DNA from: Denitratisoma sp.
Lineage (GTDB): Bacteria > Pseudomonadota > Gammaproteobacteria > Burkholderiales > Rhodocyclaceae
Assembly (NCBI GenBank): GCA_032027165.1
Contig: JAVSMO010000001.1
Location: 2,543,919-2,607,918, forward strand
DNA length: 64,000 bases
Direction of reading: 5' to 3'
Below the pieces are notes generated by a model. That model did not search any database. It had not been told where the DNA came from and saw nothing but the letters and a program-made list of their open reading frames with translations. Position 1 is the stretch's first letter, and each line of letters starts with the position of its first letter. Of this stretch, positions 1-8,831 are shown piece by piece. The translations under genes were made by a program, and so were the position numbers.

Positions 1-846
1 GATGGCGTAATTCACCGCCCACTCCTCGAAGGGATCCTGTTGCGCCATGTGCTGATAGAGTTCCAGCAGCAGCATCCAGAGCGGCTCGTCCTCCCGCTTG
101 CCGACCTCGAGCTTGCCTTTCAGCAGTTCGGCCAGTTTTTCGGCGCCGCTCATCACCAGTTCGCACTTGGCCTTGCGCGCCGCCTGCATCGCCTTCAGCA
201 GCATCTCCGCACCCAGCGGGTCGACAGTCTGCAGCTTGCCGAATTCGACGCGTGCCACCGGGTTGCCGGCAACGATCTTTTCCAATTGCCTGACCGCCTT
301 GTCGGCGCTCTCGCCCAACGCACCGGTAAAGGCCACGAAGGCCGTGCCGCCGGTGGTCAGCGCCGGCCCGAGCGACTGCTTCGCCTGTTCGACCCAGGTC
401 GGCGGCGATTTCTCGTATTTCACCGAGTAGTCGAGGGCGCGCTTGTCGAACAGGTCGCGCTTGCCGACGATCTGGTAGAGGTCGAACAGCATGGCCCACA
501 CCTGGTCGGCTGCCGCACCCAGGCCGCCGGCATCGGCCGCCGCTTCCAGCGTTGCCAGGGCCACCTCGTCCTGGCCATTGGCGAACAGGATGGCCGCCTC
601 CTCGACGACCGGATGCATGGTCGCCGAGCTTTCGCGAATCTCGACGTGGCCGGGATGGTCCTCTTCATGCACCTCGATCGCGCCGGGGGCGGTGAAATCC
701 AGGGATTCCAGTTCTTCCTTCGGTGGCGGCGGCGGTTCGGGCGCCGGCTTGGGCGCAGCCGGGCGCGCCGGCGCGGCGGGCGCCGGTTTCTTGGCTGCCG
801 GCTTGGCCGGCGGCTCTGGTTTCTTGCCGAAAAGTGAAAAGGCCAC
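1..846 (-). CDS. STAS-domain-like protein, C-terminus cut by window edge
   Basis: The reading frame is open from a GTG at 846 to the window edge, giving 282 visible residues; an in-frame TAG lies a few codons upstream of the GTG, so the start is well bounded. The N-terminus (MAFSLFGKKPEPP) leads into an Ala/Pro/Lys-rich linker to about residue 42. A mixed helical region follows, and around residues 196-260 there is a STAS-like stretch (VEFGKLQTVDPLGAEMLL, then KCELVMSG) of the kind found in anti-sigma-factor antagonists and phospholipid-transport proteins. The usual phospho-acceptor serine is replaced here by DPLG, so phospho-switching is doubtful. Function is not recognised beyond a protein-interaction role. 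It is co-directional with the metal-transport genes upstream, about 70 bp away. Confidence 0.7.
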   Translation of the reverse strand, partial: MAFSLFGKKPEPPAKPAAKKPAPAAPARPAAPKPAPEPPPPPKEELESLDFTAPGAIEVHEEDHPGHVEIRESSATMHPVVEEAAILFANGQDEVALATLEAAADAGGLGAAADQVWAMLFDLYQIVGKRDLFDKRALDYSVKYEKSPPTWVEQAKQSLGPALTTGGTAFVAFTGALGESADKAVRQLEKIVAGNPVARVEFGKLQTVDPLGAEMLLKAMQAARKAKCELVMSGAEKLAELLKGKLEVGKREDEPLWMLLLELYQHMAQQDPFEEWAVNYAI

Positions 847-913
847 GATCTCTGTCAGGAATGTCTAAGTGTGCCAACCCGGCTTGGCCAGGCGGCAGGA
901 CCGGATATCGCTT

Positions 914-1687
914 TTAGCATATCGGCCGGGGAGGCGCAACGCTGAAGCGGATGAACACGAACACGAGACCCGCCGCAGCCAGCATCCAGACACTGGTTGC
1001 CCCTGCCGGCAAATCCGCCAGCGCCGCCAGGGACAGGCCCGCAGTATACCCCGCCACGCCGAGGCCAAGGCCGGCCGCCAGCCGCCGTCGCAGCATGCCA
1101 TGAGTGGCGAGCGCAGGAACGATCAGGCTGGCGAAAACCAGATACACCCCGACCAGCTGTACCGAAACCGTTACGGCCACGGAGAACAGCGCGTAAAACG
1201 CCAGGCCGCTGCCCTGCCGGCCCAATGCCCGCCAAACCAGCAGGAGCACGGCGCTGGCTGCAGCCGCGGCCAGCAGTTGGTCATGCGACACCCACAGCAT
1301 CTGGCCGACCAGAAGGTCACGCAGGTGCTCGCCTCCATGCGCATCGTGCGAGAGCAGCAGCACCGTACCGCTGGCCGCCAGCACGAAGAGCAAGCCGATC
1401 AGCGCCTCCTGCAGCTGCGGCCAGCGCCGCTCGCTCCATTGCAGCAGCAGCGCCGCTGCCAGTGCCGCGCCGACCGCCGCGCCCTGCACGACCCAGGGGT
1501 TGTCCCCCCGCTCGGCCAGGTGCGCCGCCAAGGCGCCGAGGCCGGCCACTTGCGCCACGGCCAGGTCGATGAAGATGATGCCGCGCGACAGCACTTGCAT
1601 GCCCAGCGGCACATGGGTGGCGAGGACGATGACGCCGGCGGCAAAGGCCGGCCAGAGCAGGTCGAGCTGGGCGACGAATTCGTTCAT
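914..1687 (-). CDS. Metal ABC transporter permease (ZnuB family)
   Basis: Inner-membrane permease of 257 residues for a metal (zinc- or manganese-type) ABC importer. Starting at MNEFVAQLDLLWP the protein is almost entirely hydrophobic with about seven to eight membrane segments. The early stretch THVPLGMQVLSRGIIFIDLA is the signature region of the ZnuB/MntB/TroC permeases. The start ATG overlaps the stop of the binding-protein gene by four bases (ATGA), so the two are translationally coupled. No ATPase gene is adjacent on either side within the window, which is unusual for this family. The substrate metal is inferred from family only. Confidence 0.85.
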   Translation of the reverse strand: MNEFVAQLDLLWPAFAAGVIVLATHVPLGMQVLSRGIIFIDLAVAQVAGLGALAAHLAERGDNPWVVQGAAVGAALAAALLLQWSERRWPQLQEALIGLLFVLAASGTVLLLSHDAHGGEHLRDLLVGQMLWVSHDQLLAAAAASAVLLLVWRALGRQGSGLAFYALFSVAVTVSVQLVGVYLVFASLIVPALATHGMLRRRLAAGLGLGVAGYTAGLSLAALADLPAGATSVWMLAAAGLVFVFIRFSVAPPRPIC

Positions 1688-2577
1688 GGCGCGCCCTTGA
1701 GCTTGACCAGCGTGTCGTCGAAGAGGCCGAAGAGATCCTGCGCCCGCTCGCTGCCGCCGACGGTGAACGGCAGGATGACCAGCGGAATCCCGGCGCGCTC
1801 GGCCAGCCACTCGCCCGGCCGCGGCGAGTCGAAGGGCGTGCGCACGATCAGCCGGACCTGCTGTGTCTTCGCCTGCGCCACCAGCTGTGCCAGGTGGGCG
1901 CTGCCCGGCTCGATGCCGGGCTTGGGCTCCAGCGTGCCGGCCTCGACCAGGCCGAGCCAGTTGAACAGATAGCTGAAGCTCCTGTGCTGGGCGATCACGC
2001 GCATGCCCTTCAGCGGCGCCGCCGCCTGCTCCCAGCGTGCGATGGCCTGCCGCATTTTTTCAGCGAAGGCCTGGTGTCCTTCGGCGTAGTGGCCGGCGTT
2101 CGCCGCGTCCAGTTCGCCCAGGCGCTTCGCCAGCGGCGCGGCCACCGCCAGCAGGTTGCGCGGATCGAGCTGGATGTGCGGATTGCCGGCGGCATGCACG
2201 TCGCCTTCGCTGCGGTCGAGCCTGGCCGGGATCTCCAGCCGGGTCACAAACTGCGCCGCCTCGAAGTAGCCCGGCCGGCCCGGCTGCACGGCGGCGTTCC
2301 CGGATTCGCGCAGCACCGGCGGCAGCCAGCCCGCCTCCAGTTCGGCGCCGGTGCACACCACCAGCCGGGCGCTGCGCGCTTTCGCGATCAGCGAAGGCCG
2401 CGCCTCGACGCGATGCGGGTCCTGCAGGGCATGGGTGGCAGAGTAGGTGCTCACCTTGTCGCCGCCCAGCTCCTTCGCCAAGGCCGCCCATTCGGGCTCG
2501 CAGGCGAAGACGTTGAGGGCGGCGGCGGCCGGCCAGGCCGCCGCCAGTCCCGCCAGAAACAGGATGGTTCGAATCAT
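1684..2577 (-). CDS. Metal ABC transporter periplasmic binding protein (ZnuA-like)
   Basis: Periplasmic metal-binding protein of 297 residues, cluster A-I type. Residues 1-20 form a signal peptide ending AAAA. The three family landmarks are visible: DPHRVEARPS near residue 52 (first metal histidine), NPHIQLDPRN near 140, and the IAQHRSFSYLFNWLGL segment near 195. A His/Asp-rich loop typical of dedicated ZnuA proteins is absent; only EGDVHAAGNPH is mildly His-containing. The stop overlaps the permease start, and the outer-membrane protein gene ends 10 bp upstream, so the three genes look like one operon. Zinc is the likeliest ligand but manganese cannot be excluded from sequence. Confidence 0.85.
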   Translation of the reverse strand: MIRTILFLAGLAAAWPAAAALNVFACEPEWAALAKELGGDKVSTYSATHALQDPHRVEARPSLIAKARSARLVVCTGAELEAGWLPPVLRESGNAAVQPGRPGYFEAAQFVTRLEIPARLDRSEGDVHAAGNPHIQLDPRNLLAVAAPLAKRLGELDAANAGHYAEGHQAFAEKMRQAIARWEQAAAPLKGMRVIAQHRSFSYLFNWLGLVEAGTLEPKPGIEPGSAHLAQLVAQAKTQQVRLIVRTPFDSPRPGEWLAERAGIPLVILPFTVGGSERAQDLFGLFDDTLVKLKGAP

Positions 2578-2587
2578 CGGATTCTCC

Positions 2588-3985
2588 TCAGAACTTGTGC
2601 GCGCCGTGGGCGCCCAGGCTCATCATGTACTGCAGCGACACCTGGTTGTCGGTGACGCCCTGCATCGATCGGTCGCGCGCGAACTGCAGGCGCAGGCGCG
2701 AGAACTCGTCCTGCGACCAGTCGGCCATCAGCGTGTGGCGCTGCGGCCGGTAGCGGGCGAAATAGGCATTGGCGGGGTCGAGGGCAGCGAACACGGTGGC
2801 CGGGTCGTAGCGCTTCGAGCCGGCGTTCAGCCAGTCGTAGCGGTAGCCGACGCGCCAGCGCGGCATGAACTGCCACACCGCCTGCGCATAGCCGCCGGTC
2901 TGCGCGGAACGCAGATTGCCCAGGCCGAGGCCGCCGACGCAAGGCGAGGTCGCGACATCCGAGGCGCAGGCCAGGTCCCCGTGCTCGGTGCGGCGGAACA
3001 CTTCCGCCTGCAGCTTGAGGTTGCGCTCTCTCGGGTTGCCGTCCGGCGCCCACTTCCAGACAAAGTCAGCCACCACGGTACGGCTTCTGCCCGAGAACAG
3101 GCCTTCCACCTCGTTCGGGCCGGCGGCGTCGGTGTCCTCGAAGTGCGCCTCGCGCTCCCTGGCCCGCGTCGTCAGCCAGGACAGGCCCGCACGCCAGGCG
3201 TGCGAGCGGCCGACGTCTCCGCCGACATGGGCGAAGAGCGCGGAAGCGCCCGCCGAGTTCTTGTTGCGGTCGGTGCCGGGAAATCCCGCGCCGCGGCCGA
3301 TCTCGGCGCCGAACTCCATGAAGAGGTCCGTCGGCGCCACCCATTTCAACTGCAGGCCGTCCTGGCCGTAGTGCTCGCCGAACAGCGCCTTCATCATCAG
3401 CGGCGCGTCGGCGAAATCCCAGGCATGCGGATGCTGCTCGTTGATATAGCCGATGCCGGAGAGGAAGCGGCCACCCTTCAGGGTGAAGCCCTGGCCCAGG
3501 CCCAGGGTCTGAAAATACGCCTCCTCGACCTCGGCATCGCCATCCTTCAGGGCGACGTTCATCAGGCCGCGGAAATACGGGTTGATGTTGGCGGAGACGA
3601 CCAGTTCGGAATGGTCGAGCGAGAAGCCGCGCTCGTCGGAGCCGTGATCATGGTCGCCGTGACCGTGACCACCGGCCGGCCAGGTGCCGGCGATGTTGCG
3701 CTCGGGCACCTCCTTCAAGCGGCGGTACTGGCCCTGCAGGATGAGCGAGACTTCGGGATTGAAGCCGCCGGCGGCGGCACCGCGCGTACCGCCGTCCTGC
3801 GGCGACTGACTTTTGTCGGGCGCCGGCTCGGCGGCGGCCAGCCGCTGCTCGAGCGCTTCGATGCGTGATTCGTAGGCTTTCTTCATCTGCGCGATTTCCT
3901 CGCGCAGGGCTTTCAGGTCTTCATCTGCCGCGGCGGCCGGCAAGGCCAGCGATGCAGCGGCGACAAGCAATCCAATGCGTAACAT
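2588..3985 (-). CDS. Outer-membrane beta-barrel protein, probably metal-linked
   Basis: A 465-residue exported protein starting MLRIGLLVAAASLALPAAAA (signal peptide) with a GGAG ribosome site just upstream. Residues 21-55 form a coiled coil (EDLKALREEIAQMKKAY onward), as in trimeric porins. The rest shows alternating aromatic/polar strands of a beta-barrel with FSLDHSEL, GGRFLSGIGYINEQHPH and repeated Arg/Trp strand ends, finishing in a terminal Phe. A His/Asp-rich loop, GHGHGDHDHGSDE, lies near residue 110 and would be a good metal ligand. Its place directly before the ZnuA/ZnuB-like genes suggests a metal-uptake porin. Transport activity itself is inferred. Confidence 0.75.
   Translation of the reverse strand: MLRIGLLVAAASLALPAAAADEDLKALREEIAQMKKAYESRIEALEQRLAAAEPAPDKSQSPQDGGTRGAAAGGFNPEVSLILQGQYRRLKEVPERNIAGTWPAGGHGHGDHDHGSDERGFSLDHSELVVSANINPYFRGLMNVALKDGDAEVEEAYFQTLGLGQGFTLKGGRFLSGIGYINEQHPHAWDFADAPLMMKALFGEHYGQDGLQLKWVAPTDLFMEFGAEIGRGAGFPGTDRNKNSAGASALFAHVGGDVGRSHAWRAGLSWLTTRAREREAHFEDTDAAGPNEVEGLFSGRSRTVVADFVWKWAPDGNPRERNLKLQAEVFRRTEHGDLACASDVATSPCVGGLGLGNLRSAQTGGYAQAVWQFMPRWRVGYRYDWLNAGSKRYDPATVFAALDPANAYFARYRPQRHTLMADWSQDEFSRLRLQFARDRSMQGVTDNQVSLQYMMSLGAHGAHKF
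3804..3813 (+). repeat. Dispersed word GACTGACTTT, copy 1
   Basis: Perfect copy inside the outer-membrane-protein gene, read as KSQS on the coding (minus) strand. Confidence 0.7.
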
Positions 3986-4050
3986 GGAATTCTCCAAAGC
4001 AAATGGAACGGCCGCCGCGCACGGCGCAGCGGACGATCGACAACCAGGCT

Positions 4051-4383
4051 TCAGAGAACGGCGGGGGGAGCGCGGGAATCGTAGCGCCGTATCGCGCGGA
4101 CTGACTTTTCCGGCGGTACGGGCACATCGTAAGGGGCGGTCGTCGTCGCAACCGGGAGGCCGATCCTGGCGCCCGGCAGCGCCGCATCGAAGCCGGCGAA
4201 GGCGGCGCAACTGGTGCAGGACTGGCCGAGGACGGCTGCCGCGGCATGCTCGCCGTCGCTCGACTCGAGGCCGACCTCGGCCGGCGCGCCGAGGTGCGCC
4301 GCCCAATGGGCGAACGCCGCCTGCTGCGCCCCGGTAAGGCACAGCACGGCAAGGACGGCAATCAGCCTGCGGTAAAAGGACAT
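4051..4383 (-). CDS. DUF2946-like small exported protein
   Basis: A 110-residue protein with an N-terminal signal peptide or membrane anchor (MSFYRRLIAVLAVLCLTGAQ). A CTSCAAF motif lies in the middle and the C-terminus RRYDSRAPPAVL resembles the RAPP ending common in DUF2946 proteins, which are often found beside copper or zinc transport genes. The paired cysteines and neighbouring histidines could bind a metal. It precedes the outer-membrane protein by 65 bp and the rlmI stop lies only 10 bp upstream of its start. Function is not established. Confidence 0.65.
   Translation of the reverse strand: MSFYRRLIAVLAVLCLTGAQQAAFAHWAAHLGAPAEVGLESSDGEHAAAAVLGQSCTSCAAFAGFDAALPGARIGLPVATTTAPYDVPVPPEKSVRAIRRYDSRAPPAVL
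4099..4108 (+). repeat. Dispersed word GACTGACTTT, copy 2
   Basis: Perfect copy inside the DUF2946-like gene, read as EKSVR on the minus strand, a different frame from copy 1. Confidence 0.7.
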
Positions 4384-4393
4384 CGGACGCGCA

Positions 4394-5587
4394 TTATACG
4401 GCCTGGCAGAGCAGGCCCTTCAGGTACTCGCCTTCCGGGAAGGCCAGCGAAACGGGGTGGTCGGGCGCCGCCGCCAGCCGGCGCAGGATGCGCGCGTCCG
4501 CGCCGGCATCGGCCGCCGCGCCGGAAACTATCTTCTGGAACAGCTCGAGGCCGATGCCGCCCGAGCAGGAATAGCTCATCAGCAGCCCGCCCGGATTGAG
4601 CAGGCGGAAGCCGAGCAGGTTGATGTCCTTGTAGGCGCGCGCGGCGCGCTCGGCGTGGGCCGCGGAGGGCGCGAACTTGGGCGGATCGAGGATGATGAAG
4701 TCGAAGCGCGCGCCGGCCTTCTTCAGCGCGCGCAGCGCCTCGAAGACGTCGGCGTCGCGCCATTCGGCGCGCGCGGCGTCGAGCTGCGGATTGAGCGCCA
4801 GGTTGCGCCGCGCGCCCTCCAGCGCCGGGCCGGAGCTGTCGATGGAGAGCACGCTCGCCGCGCCGCCGGCCAGCGCCTGCAGGCTGAAGCCGCCGGTGTA
4901 GCAGAAGCAGTTGAGCACGCTGCGGCCGGCAGCGAGCTGGCGCGCCAGCAGGCGGTTCTCGCGCTGGTCAAGGTAGAAGCCGGTCTTGTGGCCGCCTGCG
5001 ATATCCACTTCGAGGCGGACGCCGTGCTCCTCGATGACAAGCCCGCCGGCAGGTGCCGCGCCGTGCAGGAAGCCGGTGCGGGCTTCCAGCCCTTCGAGCC
5101 GGCGCACGTCCGCATCCGAGCGCTCGAAGACGCTCGCGCAGCCGGTCGCCTGGACCAGCGCGGCGGCAAGGGCGTCGCGCCACTTCTCGGCGCCGGCGCT
5201 GTTCAGTTGCACCACCACCGTGTCGCCATAGCGGTCGGCGATGACGCCGGGCAGGCCGTCCGACTCGCCGTGGATGAGGCGCAGGCCCTGCTGATCGCGC
5301 AGTTCCGGCAGCGCCGCGCGCGCGGCGACGGCGGCTTTGATGCGGCGCTTGAAGAAGGCATGGTCCACCGTTTCTTCGCTATCGAAGGTCCACATGCGCG
5401 CGCGGATCTGCGAGTGCGGGCTGAACGCCGCCCGCCCGAGCGGGCGGCCGTCGTCGGCGAAGACGTCCACCGTGTCGCCGGCGCGGGCGCGGCCCTTCAG
5501 GTGGGCCACCGCACCTTCGAAGATCCAGGGATGGCGGCGCATGACGGAACGCTCCTTGCCGGGCTTGAGGATGACCGCGGCGCTCAC
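4394..5587 (-). CDS. rlmI: 23S rRNA m5C methyltransferase, RlmI type
   Basis: Cytoplasmic SAM-dependent methyltransferase of 397 residues, close to the length of E. coli RlmI, which modifies C1962 of 23S rRNA. A PUA-like N-terminus starts at VSAAVILKPGKE and contains RRHPWIFEGA. The Rossmann core carries the SAM loop NCFCYTGGFSLQALAGGA, the acidic residue in SIDSS, and the catalytic loop FIILDPPKFAPS; YSCSGG holds the second cysteine region. The start is GTG at 5587, which overlaps the TGA of the upstream DUF364 gene (GTGA). A longer open frame continues upstream but merely overlaps that gene. Confidence in family is high; the exact target base is by analogy. Confidence 0.88.
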   Translation of the reverse strand: MSAAVILKPGKERSVMRRHPWIFEGAVAHLKGRARAGDTVDVFADDGRPLGRAAFSPHSQIRARMWTFDSEETVDHAFFKRRIKAAVAARAALPELRDQQGLRLIHGESDGLPGVIADRYGDTVVVQLNSAGAEKWRDALAAALVQATGCASVFERSDADVRRLEGLEARTGFLHGAAPAGGLVIEEHGVRLEVDIAGGHKTGFYLDQRENRLLARQLAAGRSVLNCFCYTGGFSLQALAGGAASVLSIDSSGPALEGARRNLALNPQLDAARAEWRDADVFEALRALKKAGARFDFIILDPPKFAPSAAHAERAARAYKDINLLGFRLLNPGGLLMSYSCSGGIGLELFQKIVSGAAADAGADARILRRLAAAPDHPVSLAFPEGEYLKGLLCQAV

Positions 5588-6423
5588 GGGCGACTGACTT
5601 TCGCGAGCAGGGCGTCGAGCCCGGGATAGCGTTGCGGCGTCAGCGTGACTTTCCGCGACGCCGCACCCCACTTCTCGCCGGCGGCGACGCGCGCGAGGAA
5701 GGCGTCGGCGTCGGCGATCCAGGCGGTGCCGACCGTCGAGACGCCTGCGGCGAAGAGCGGATCGGGCGGACAGCCGGCCGAGGGGCCGACGATGGCCACC
5801 GCCTCCGCCCCGCGCCACGCCCCGCTCACCCGCTCGAAGGTGTCGTTGAGCAGCAGCGTGCTGGTCGACACGACCTTGTTGCAGCCGGCCAGGCGCTGCG
5901 CGTCGAGCGTCACGACCAGACCCGGCTCCTCGCGCACCAGCTCGGCCTTCAGCTCCAGCACGGTGACCGGAATGCCGAGCGCCCGCGCCTGCGCGATGAG
6001 CGGCGTGAAATGGCCGACCATTCCGAGGCGGTCGCCCGGCTGGAGGGCAAGCGAACCGAAGGAGTCGATGGAATCGTCGGGCACGAAGCCTGAGCGGTCG
6101 AAGAGGCGGCGCGTCAGGGCGTTGATCGTCGCCAGCCCCAAGGCGCGCGCGGCGCCGTCGCCCTCCGCATAGCCGCGCACCAGGTCCATCGCCGCGCGGC
6201 CCGAATCCGCTCCGCGCGCATGCAGCGCCGCCAGCGTGCCGTCCAGCAGCGTAAACGCCAGGCCGACGCTGCCGTCGTCGAGCTGCACGGCGCAGAACTC
6301 GCCCTCCTTGCCCGGCTGGTCGACCAGCGGCGGCAGCACGACGTGCTTCACGCGCGCCGGGCCCAGCGCCATATCGATGCGCCGTGCGGCTTCGCGCAGC
6401 CATGTGCGTACCGGGGGGGCCAT
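5584..6423 (-). CDS. DUF364/DUF4213 putative heavy-metal chelation protein
   Basis: A 279-residue cytoplasmic protein starting MAPPVRTWLREAARR. The N-terminal half has the enolase-like DUF4213 look (GLAFTLLDG, then AIGLA-type ALGLATINALTRRLF). The C-terminal half is the DUF364 Rossmann-like domain: GDRLGMVGHFTPLI, a second strand-turn VTVLELKAE, CNKVVSTSTLLLNDTFE, and VAIVGPSAGCPPDPLFAAG. Members are proposed to bind metals or a cofactor, but no reaction is established. It is separated from xerC by two bases and coupled to rlmI by overlap, so it belongs to the long minus-strand operon. Confidence 0.75.
   Translation of the reverse strand: MAPPVRTWLREAARRIDMALGPARVKHVVLPPLVDQPGKEGEFCAVQLDDGSVGLAFTLLDGTLAALHARGADSGRAAMDLVRGYAEGDGAARALGLATINALTRRLFDRSGFVPDDSIDSFGSLALQPGDRLGMVGHFTPLIAQARALGIPVTVLELKAELVREEPGLVVTLDAQRLAGCNKVVSTSTLLLNDTFERVSGAWRGAEAVAIVGPSAGCPPDPLFAAGVSTVGTAWIADADAFLARVAAGEKWGAASRKVTLTPQRYPGLDALLAKVSRP
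5592..5601 (+). repeat. Dispersed word GACTGACTTT, copy 3
   Basis: Perfect copy at the end of the DUF364 gene, read as AKVSRP on the minus strand, a third frame. Confidence 0.7.
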
Positions 6424-6425
6424 GC

Positions 6426-7331
6426 TCACTTTTTCCTGGCCCGCGGATGGGCGGCGTCGTAGACCTTGGCCAGGTGCATGAAGTCCAGATGCGTATACAC
6501 CTGCGTCGTGCCGATGCTGGAGTGGCCGAGCATCTCCTGCACGGCGCGCAGGTCGCCGGAGGATTGCAGCACGTGCGAGGCGAAGGAGTGGCGCAGCATG
6601 TGCGGATGGACGTGGGCGCCGAGGCCGGCCTTCTTCGCCCAGCGCTCGAGGCGCAGCTGGATCATGCGCATCGACAGGCGCGTGCCGCGCCGGCTGACGA
6701 ACAGCGCCGGGCAGTCGGCGGCGGCGATTTCGCCGCGGCGCGACAGCCAGGCCGCCAGCGCCTCGCGCGCCTTGCTGCCGACCGGCACGCTGCGCGTCTT
6801 GGCGCGCTTGCCGGTGACGGTCACCTCGCCCGCCGCCATGTCCTGCGCCATGTTGCAGTCGAGGCCCGCCAGCTCGGCCAGGCGCAGGCCCGACGAGTAG
6901 CACAGCTCGAACATGGCCTTGTCACGCAGTTCCAACAGGCCGTCGGCCTGCATTCCCAGGAGCGCATTCGCCTGATCGGCCGAGAGCACCGATGGCAGGG
7001 CCTTCTTCGACTTCGGCGCGCGCACGGCGAGGCAGGGGTTCTGTTCCAGGCCGCGATGCTTCGCCAGCCAGTTGAAGAAGCCGCGCCAGGCCGACAGCAC
7101 GCGGGCCAGCGAGCGCCCCGACAGCCCGCGCGCGTGCAGCTGCGCGACGAAGCGGCGGATGTCGTGGTGTTTCAGCTTGTCGAGAGAGGCAGCGCCGGCC
7201 AGGTCCAGCAGCGCGGCGAGGTCGTGGCCGTAGCCTTCGAGGGTCAGCCGGCTGACGCGACGCTGGTGGGCCAGCTCGTCGAGCCAGGCCGCCGCAGCGG
7301 TCTTGGCTTCCTCGCCTGCCAGCCCGGACAT
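6426..7331 (-). CDS. xerC: Tyrosine recombinase XerC
   Basis: Chromosome-dimer resolution recombinase of 301 residues that acts with XerD at dif. The N-terminal SAM-like DNA-binding domain covers about residues 1-105. The catalytic domain shows the expected residues: Arg in SGLRLAEL, Lys region in TGKRAKTRSVP, HMLRHSFASH with His and Arg, GHSSIGTTQVYTH with the second His, and the nucleophilic Tyr in VYTHLD. Neighbours are dapF, a DUF484 protein and xerC, the conserved proteobacterial order, which supports XerC rather than a phage or integron integrase. Confidence 0.93.
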   Translation of the reverse strand: MSGLAGEEAKTAAAAWLDELAHQRRVSRLTLEGYGHDLAALLDLAGAASLDKLKHHDIRRFVAQLHARGLSGRSLARVLSAWRGFFNWLAKHRGLEQNPCLAVRAPKSKKALPSVLSADQANALLGMQADGLLELRDKAMFELCYSSGLRLAELAGLDCNMAQDMAAGEVTVTGKRAKTRSVPVGSKAREALAAWLSRRGEIAAADCPALFVSRRGTRLSMRMIQLRLERWAKKAGLGAHVHPHMLRHSFASHVLQSSGDLRAVQEMLGHSSIGTTQVYTHLDFMHLAKVYDAAHPRARKK

Positions 7332-7333
7332 CG

Positions 7334-7984
7334 CTACTCCAGCGTTCTCAGCAAGGCCGCGCTCGCCAGATCGCCGATATGGCCGAGATACAGCGTGCCC
7401 ATCTCGGGATAGAAGCGCTGCACGTCCTCCGAGCCGAGGGCCAGCAGGCCGACCGTCTCGGCATCGCGCCGCAACGCCACCAGCGCCACCGAACGCACGT
7501 GCTCGCCGGCCTCGCCGAACCAGGCGGCCGCCTCGAAGCCGGCGTTGGCGCCACAGAAGGGATGTGCCAGGCCGGCGGCGAAGATGCGCGTCTGTTCATT
7601 CACCTCGGCGAACTCCGTCGCCCCGGCTTGTGCCGGCACATTCCACAGGCGGAAGGCGACGTGCGGCACGGCGAAGTCCTCGCCCAGATGCGTGAGCAAC
7701 GCCTGCTTCGCCGCGGCGAAGTCGGCCGCGCCGGCGAGTGCCGTCGCCAGCCGGTGCACCTTCTCGCCGATGGCGTCGTTCTCCTCTCCGAAGCGGATCA
7801 GTTCGCCCAGCTTGCCCTCCAGCAGCTTGGCCTTCTCGCGCAGCGTGAGGATCTGCCGCTCGGTGATGGAGATGGCGCGCCCGCCGTGCGGATGCGGGAT
7901 GTAGAGCTGCGCCAGCAGGTCGGCGTACTCCTCGAAGAACTTCGGGTGGTCCTGCAGGTAGCGGGCGATTTCGTCGGCCTTCAT
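7334..7984 (-). CDS. DUF484 family protein
   Basis: A 216-residue cytoplasmic protein of the DUF484 family, which is almost always found between dapF and xerC, as here. It starts MKADEIARYLQDHPKFFEEYADLL, with the typical short helical N-terminus; residues 50-90 are predicted coiled coil (ILTLREKAKLLEGKLGELI). The C-terminal part resembles a GAF fold (VRSVALVALRRDAETVGLLALGS). The molecular role is unknown. It ends two bases before xerC and its start is 13 bp from the dapF stop. Confidence 0.85.
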   Translation of the reverse strand: MKADEIARYLQDHPKFFEEYADLLAQLYIPHPHGGRAISITERQILTLREKAKLLEGKLGELIRFGEENDAIGEKVHRLATALAGAADFAAAKQALLTHLGEDFAVPHVAFRLWNVPAQAGATEFAEVNEQTRIFAAGLAHPFCGANAGFEAAAWFGEAGEHVRSVALVALRRDAETVGLLALGSEDVQRFYPEMGTLYLGHIGDLASAALLRTLE

Positions 7985-7997
7985 TCTTGTGTTCCCC

Positions 7998-8831
7998 TTA
8001 TTGAATTTCGATTTCGCTGTCGAACACCGTCACCGCCGGGCCGGTCATCAGCACCGGCCGTCCCGGCCCGCCCCAGGCAATCGCCAGTTCGCCGCCGCGC
8101 GTCGCCACCCGCACCGGCGAATCGAGCAGGCCGCGGGCGATGCCGGCCACGACGGCGGCGCAGGCGCCGGTGCCGCAGGCCAGCGTCTCGCCGGCGCCGC
8201 GCTCGAAGACGCGCAGGCGGATCGCATGGCGGTCGACCACCTGCATGAAGCCGGCGTTCACCCGCTGCGGGAAGCGCGGATGGTTCTCGATGAGCGGGCC
8301 CTGCTCGGCGACCGGTGCGGTATCGACGTTGGCCACCACCTGCACCGCGTGCGGATTGCCCATCGAAAGGGCGGTGATGTCGACGCTGGCGCCGTCGAGC
8401 TGCAATGGCTGCACCAGCGCATCGCTTTCGCTGACGAAGGGCACGCGCGTCGGCTCGAAGCGCGGCACGCCCATGTCCACCGTGACGAGGCCGTTGTCCT
8501 CCAGGCGCGGCTCGATGAGGCCGCCCCGGGTCTCGACTCGGATGGCGCGCTTCGCCGTCAGGCCCTTCTCGTGCACGAAGCGCACGAAGCAGCGCGCACC
8601 GTTGCCGCACTGCTCGACTTCGCCGCCGTCGGCGTTGAAGATGCGGTAGCGGAAGTCGGCATCGGGCCGCGCCGACTTTTCGACGACGAGGATCTGGTCG
8701 CAGCCGACGCCGAAGTGGCGGTCGGCAAGAAAGCGCGCCTGCCCGGGCGACAGGTCGATGGCCTGCGTGACGGCGTCGAGCACGACAAAGTCGTTGCCGA
8801 GGCCGTGCATCTTGGTGAACTTAATCCGCAT
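7998..8831 (-). CDS. dapF: Diaminopimelate epimerase
   Basis: Converts LL- to meso-diaminopimelate in the lysine and peptidoglycan pathway; cytoplasmic and PLP-independent. The 277-residue length is standard. The two catalytic cysteines are visible in their motifs: EQCGNGARC around residue 75 and [14 protein letters not shown] around residue 220. The N-terminus [17 protein letters not shown] is the family start. It overlaps the end of the upstream CoA-binding gene by 11 bp, and leads into the DUF484-xerC pair in the conserved order. Confidence 0.95.
   Translation of the reverse strand: MRIKFTKMHGLGNDFVVLDAVTQAIDLSPGQARFLADRHFGVGCDQILVVEKSARPDADFRYRIFNADGGEVEQCGNGARCFVRFVHEKGLTAKRAIRVETRGGLIEPRLEDNGLVTVDMGVPRFEPTRVPFVSESDALVQPLQLDGASVDITALSMGNPHAVQVVANVDTAPVAEQGPLIENHPRFPQRVNAGFMQVVDRHAIRLRVFERGAGETLACGTGACAAVVAGIARGLLDSPVRVATRGGELAIAWGGPGRPVLMTGPAVTVFDSEIEIQ

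Noticed and set aside
4388..4397. TATAAT-like element at the rlmI stop as promoter of the DUF2946-like gene
   Set aside because: The hexamer leaves almost no leader before the ATG and has no -35 element; coupled transcription from rlmI is simpler.
4394..6403. A single 669-residue minus-strand frame covering rlmI and most of the DUF364 gene
   Set aside because: The N-terminal half is an out-of-frame shadow of the DUF364 gene. RlmI homology starts at the GTG at 5587, which is coupled to the upstream TGA.
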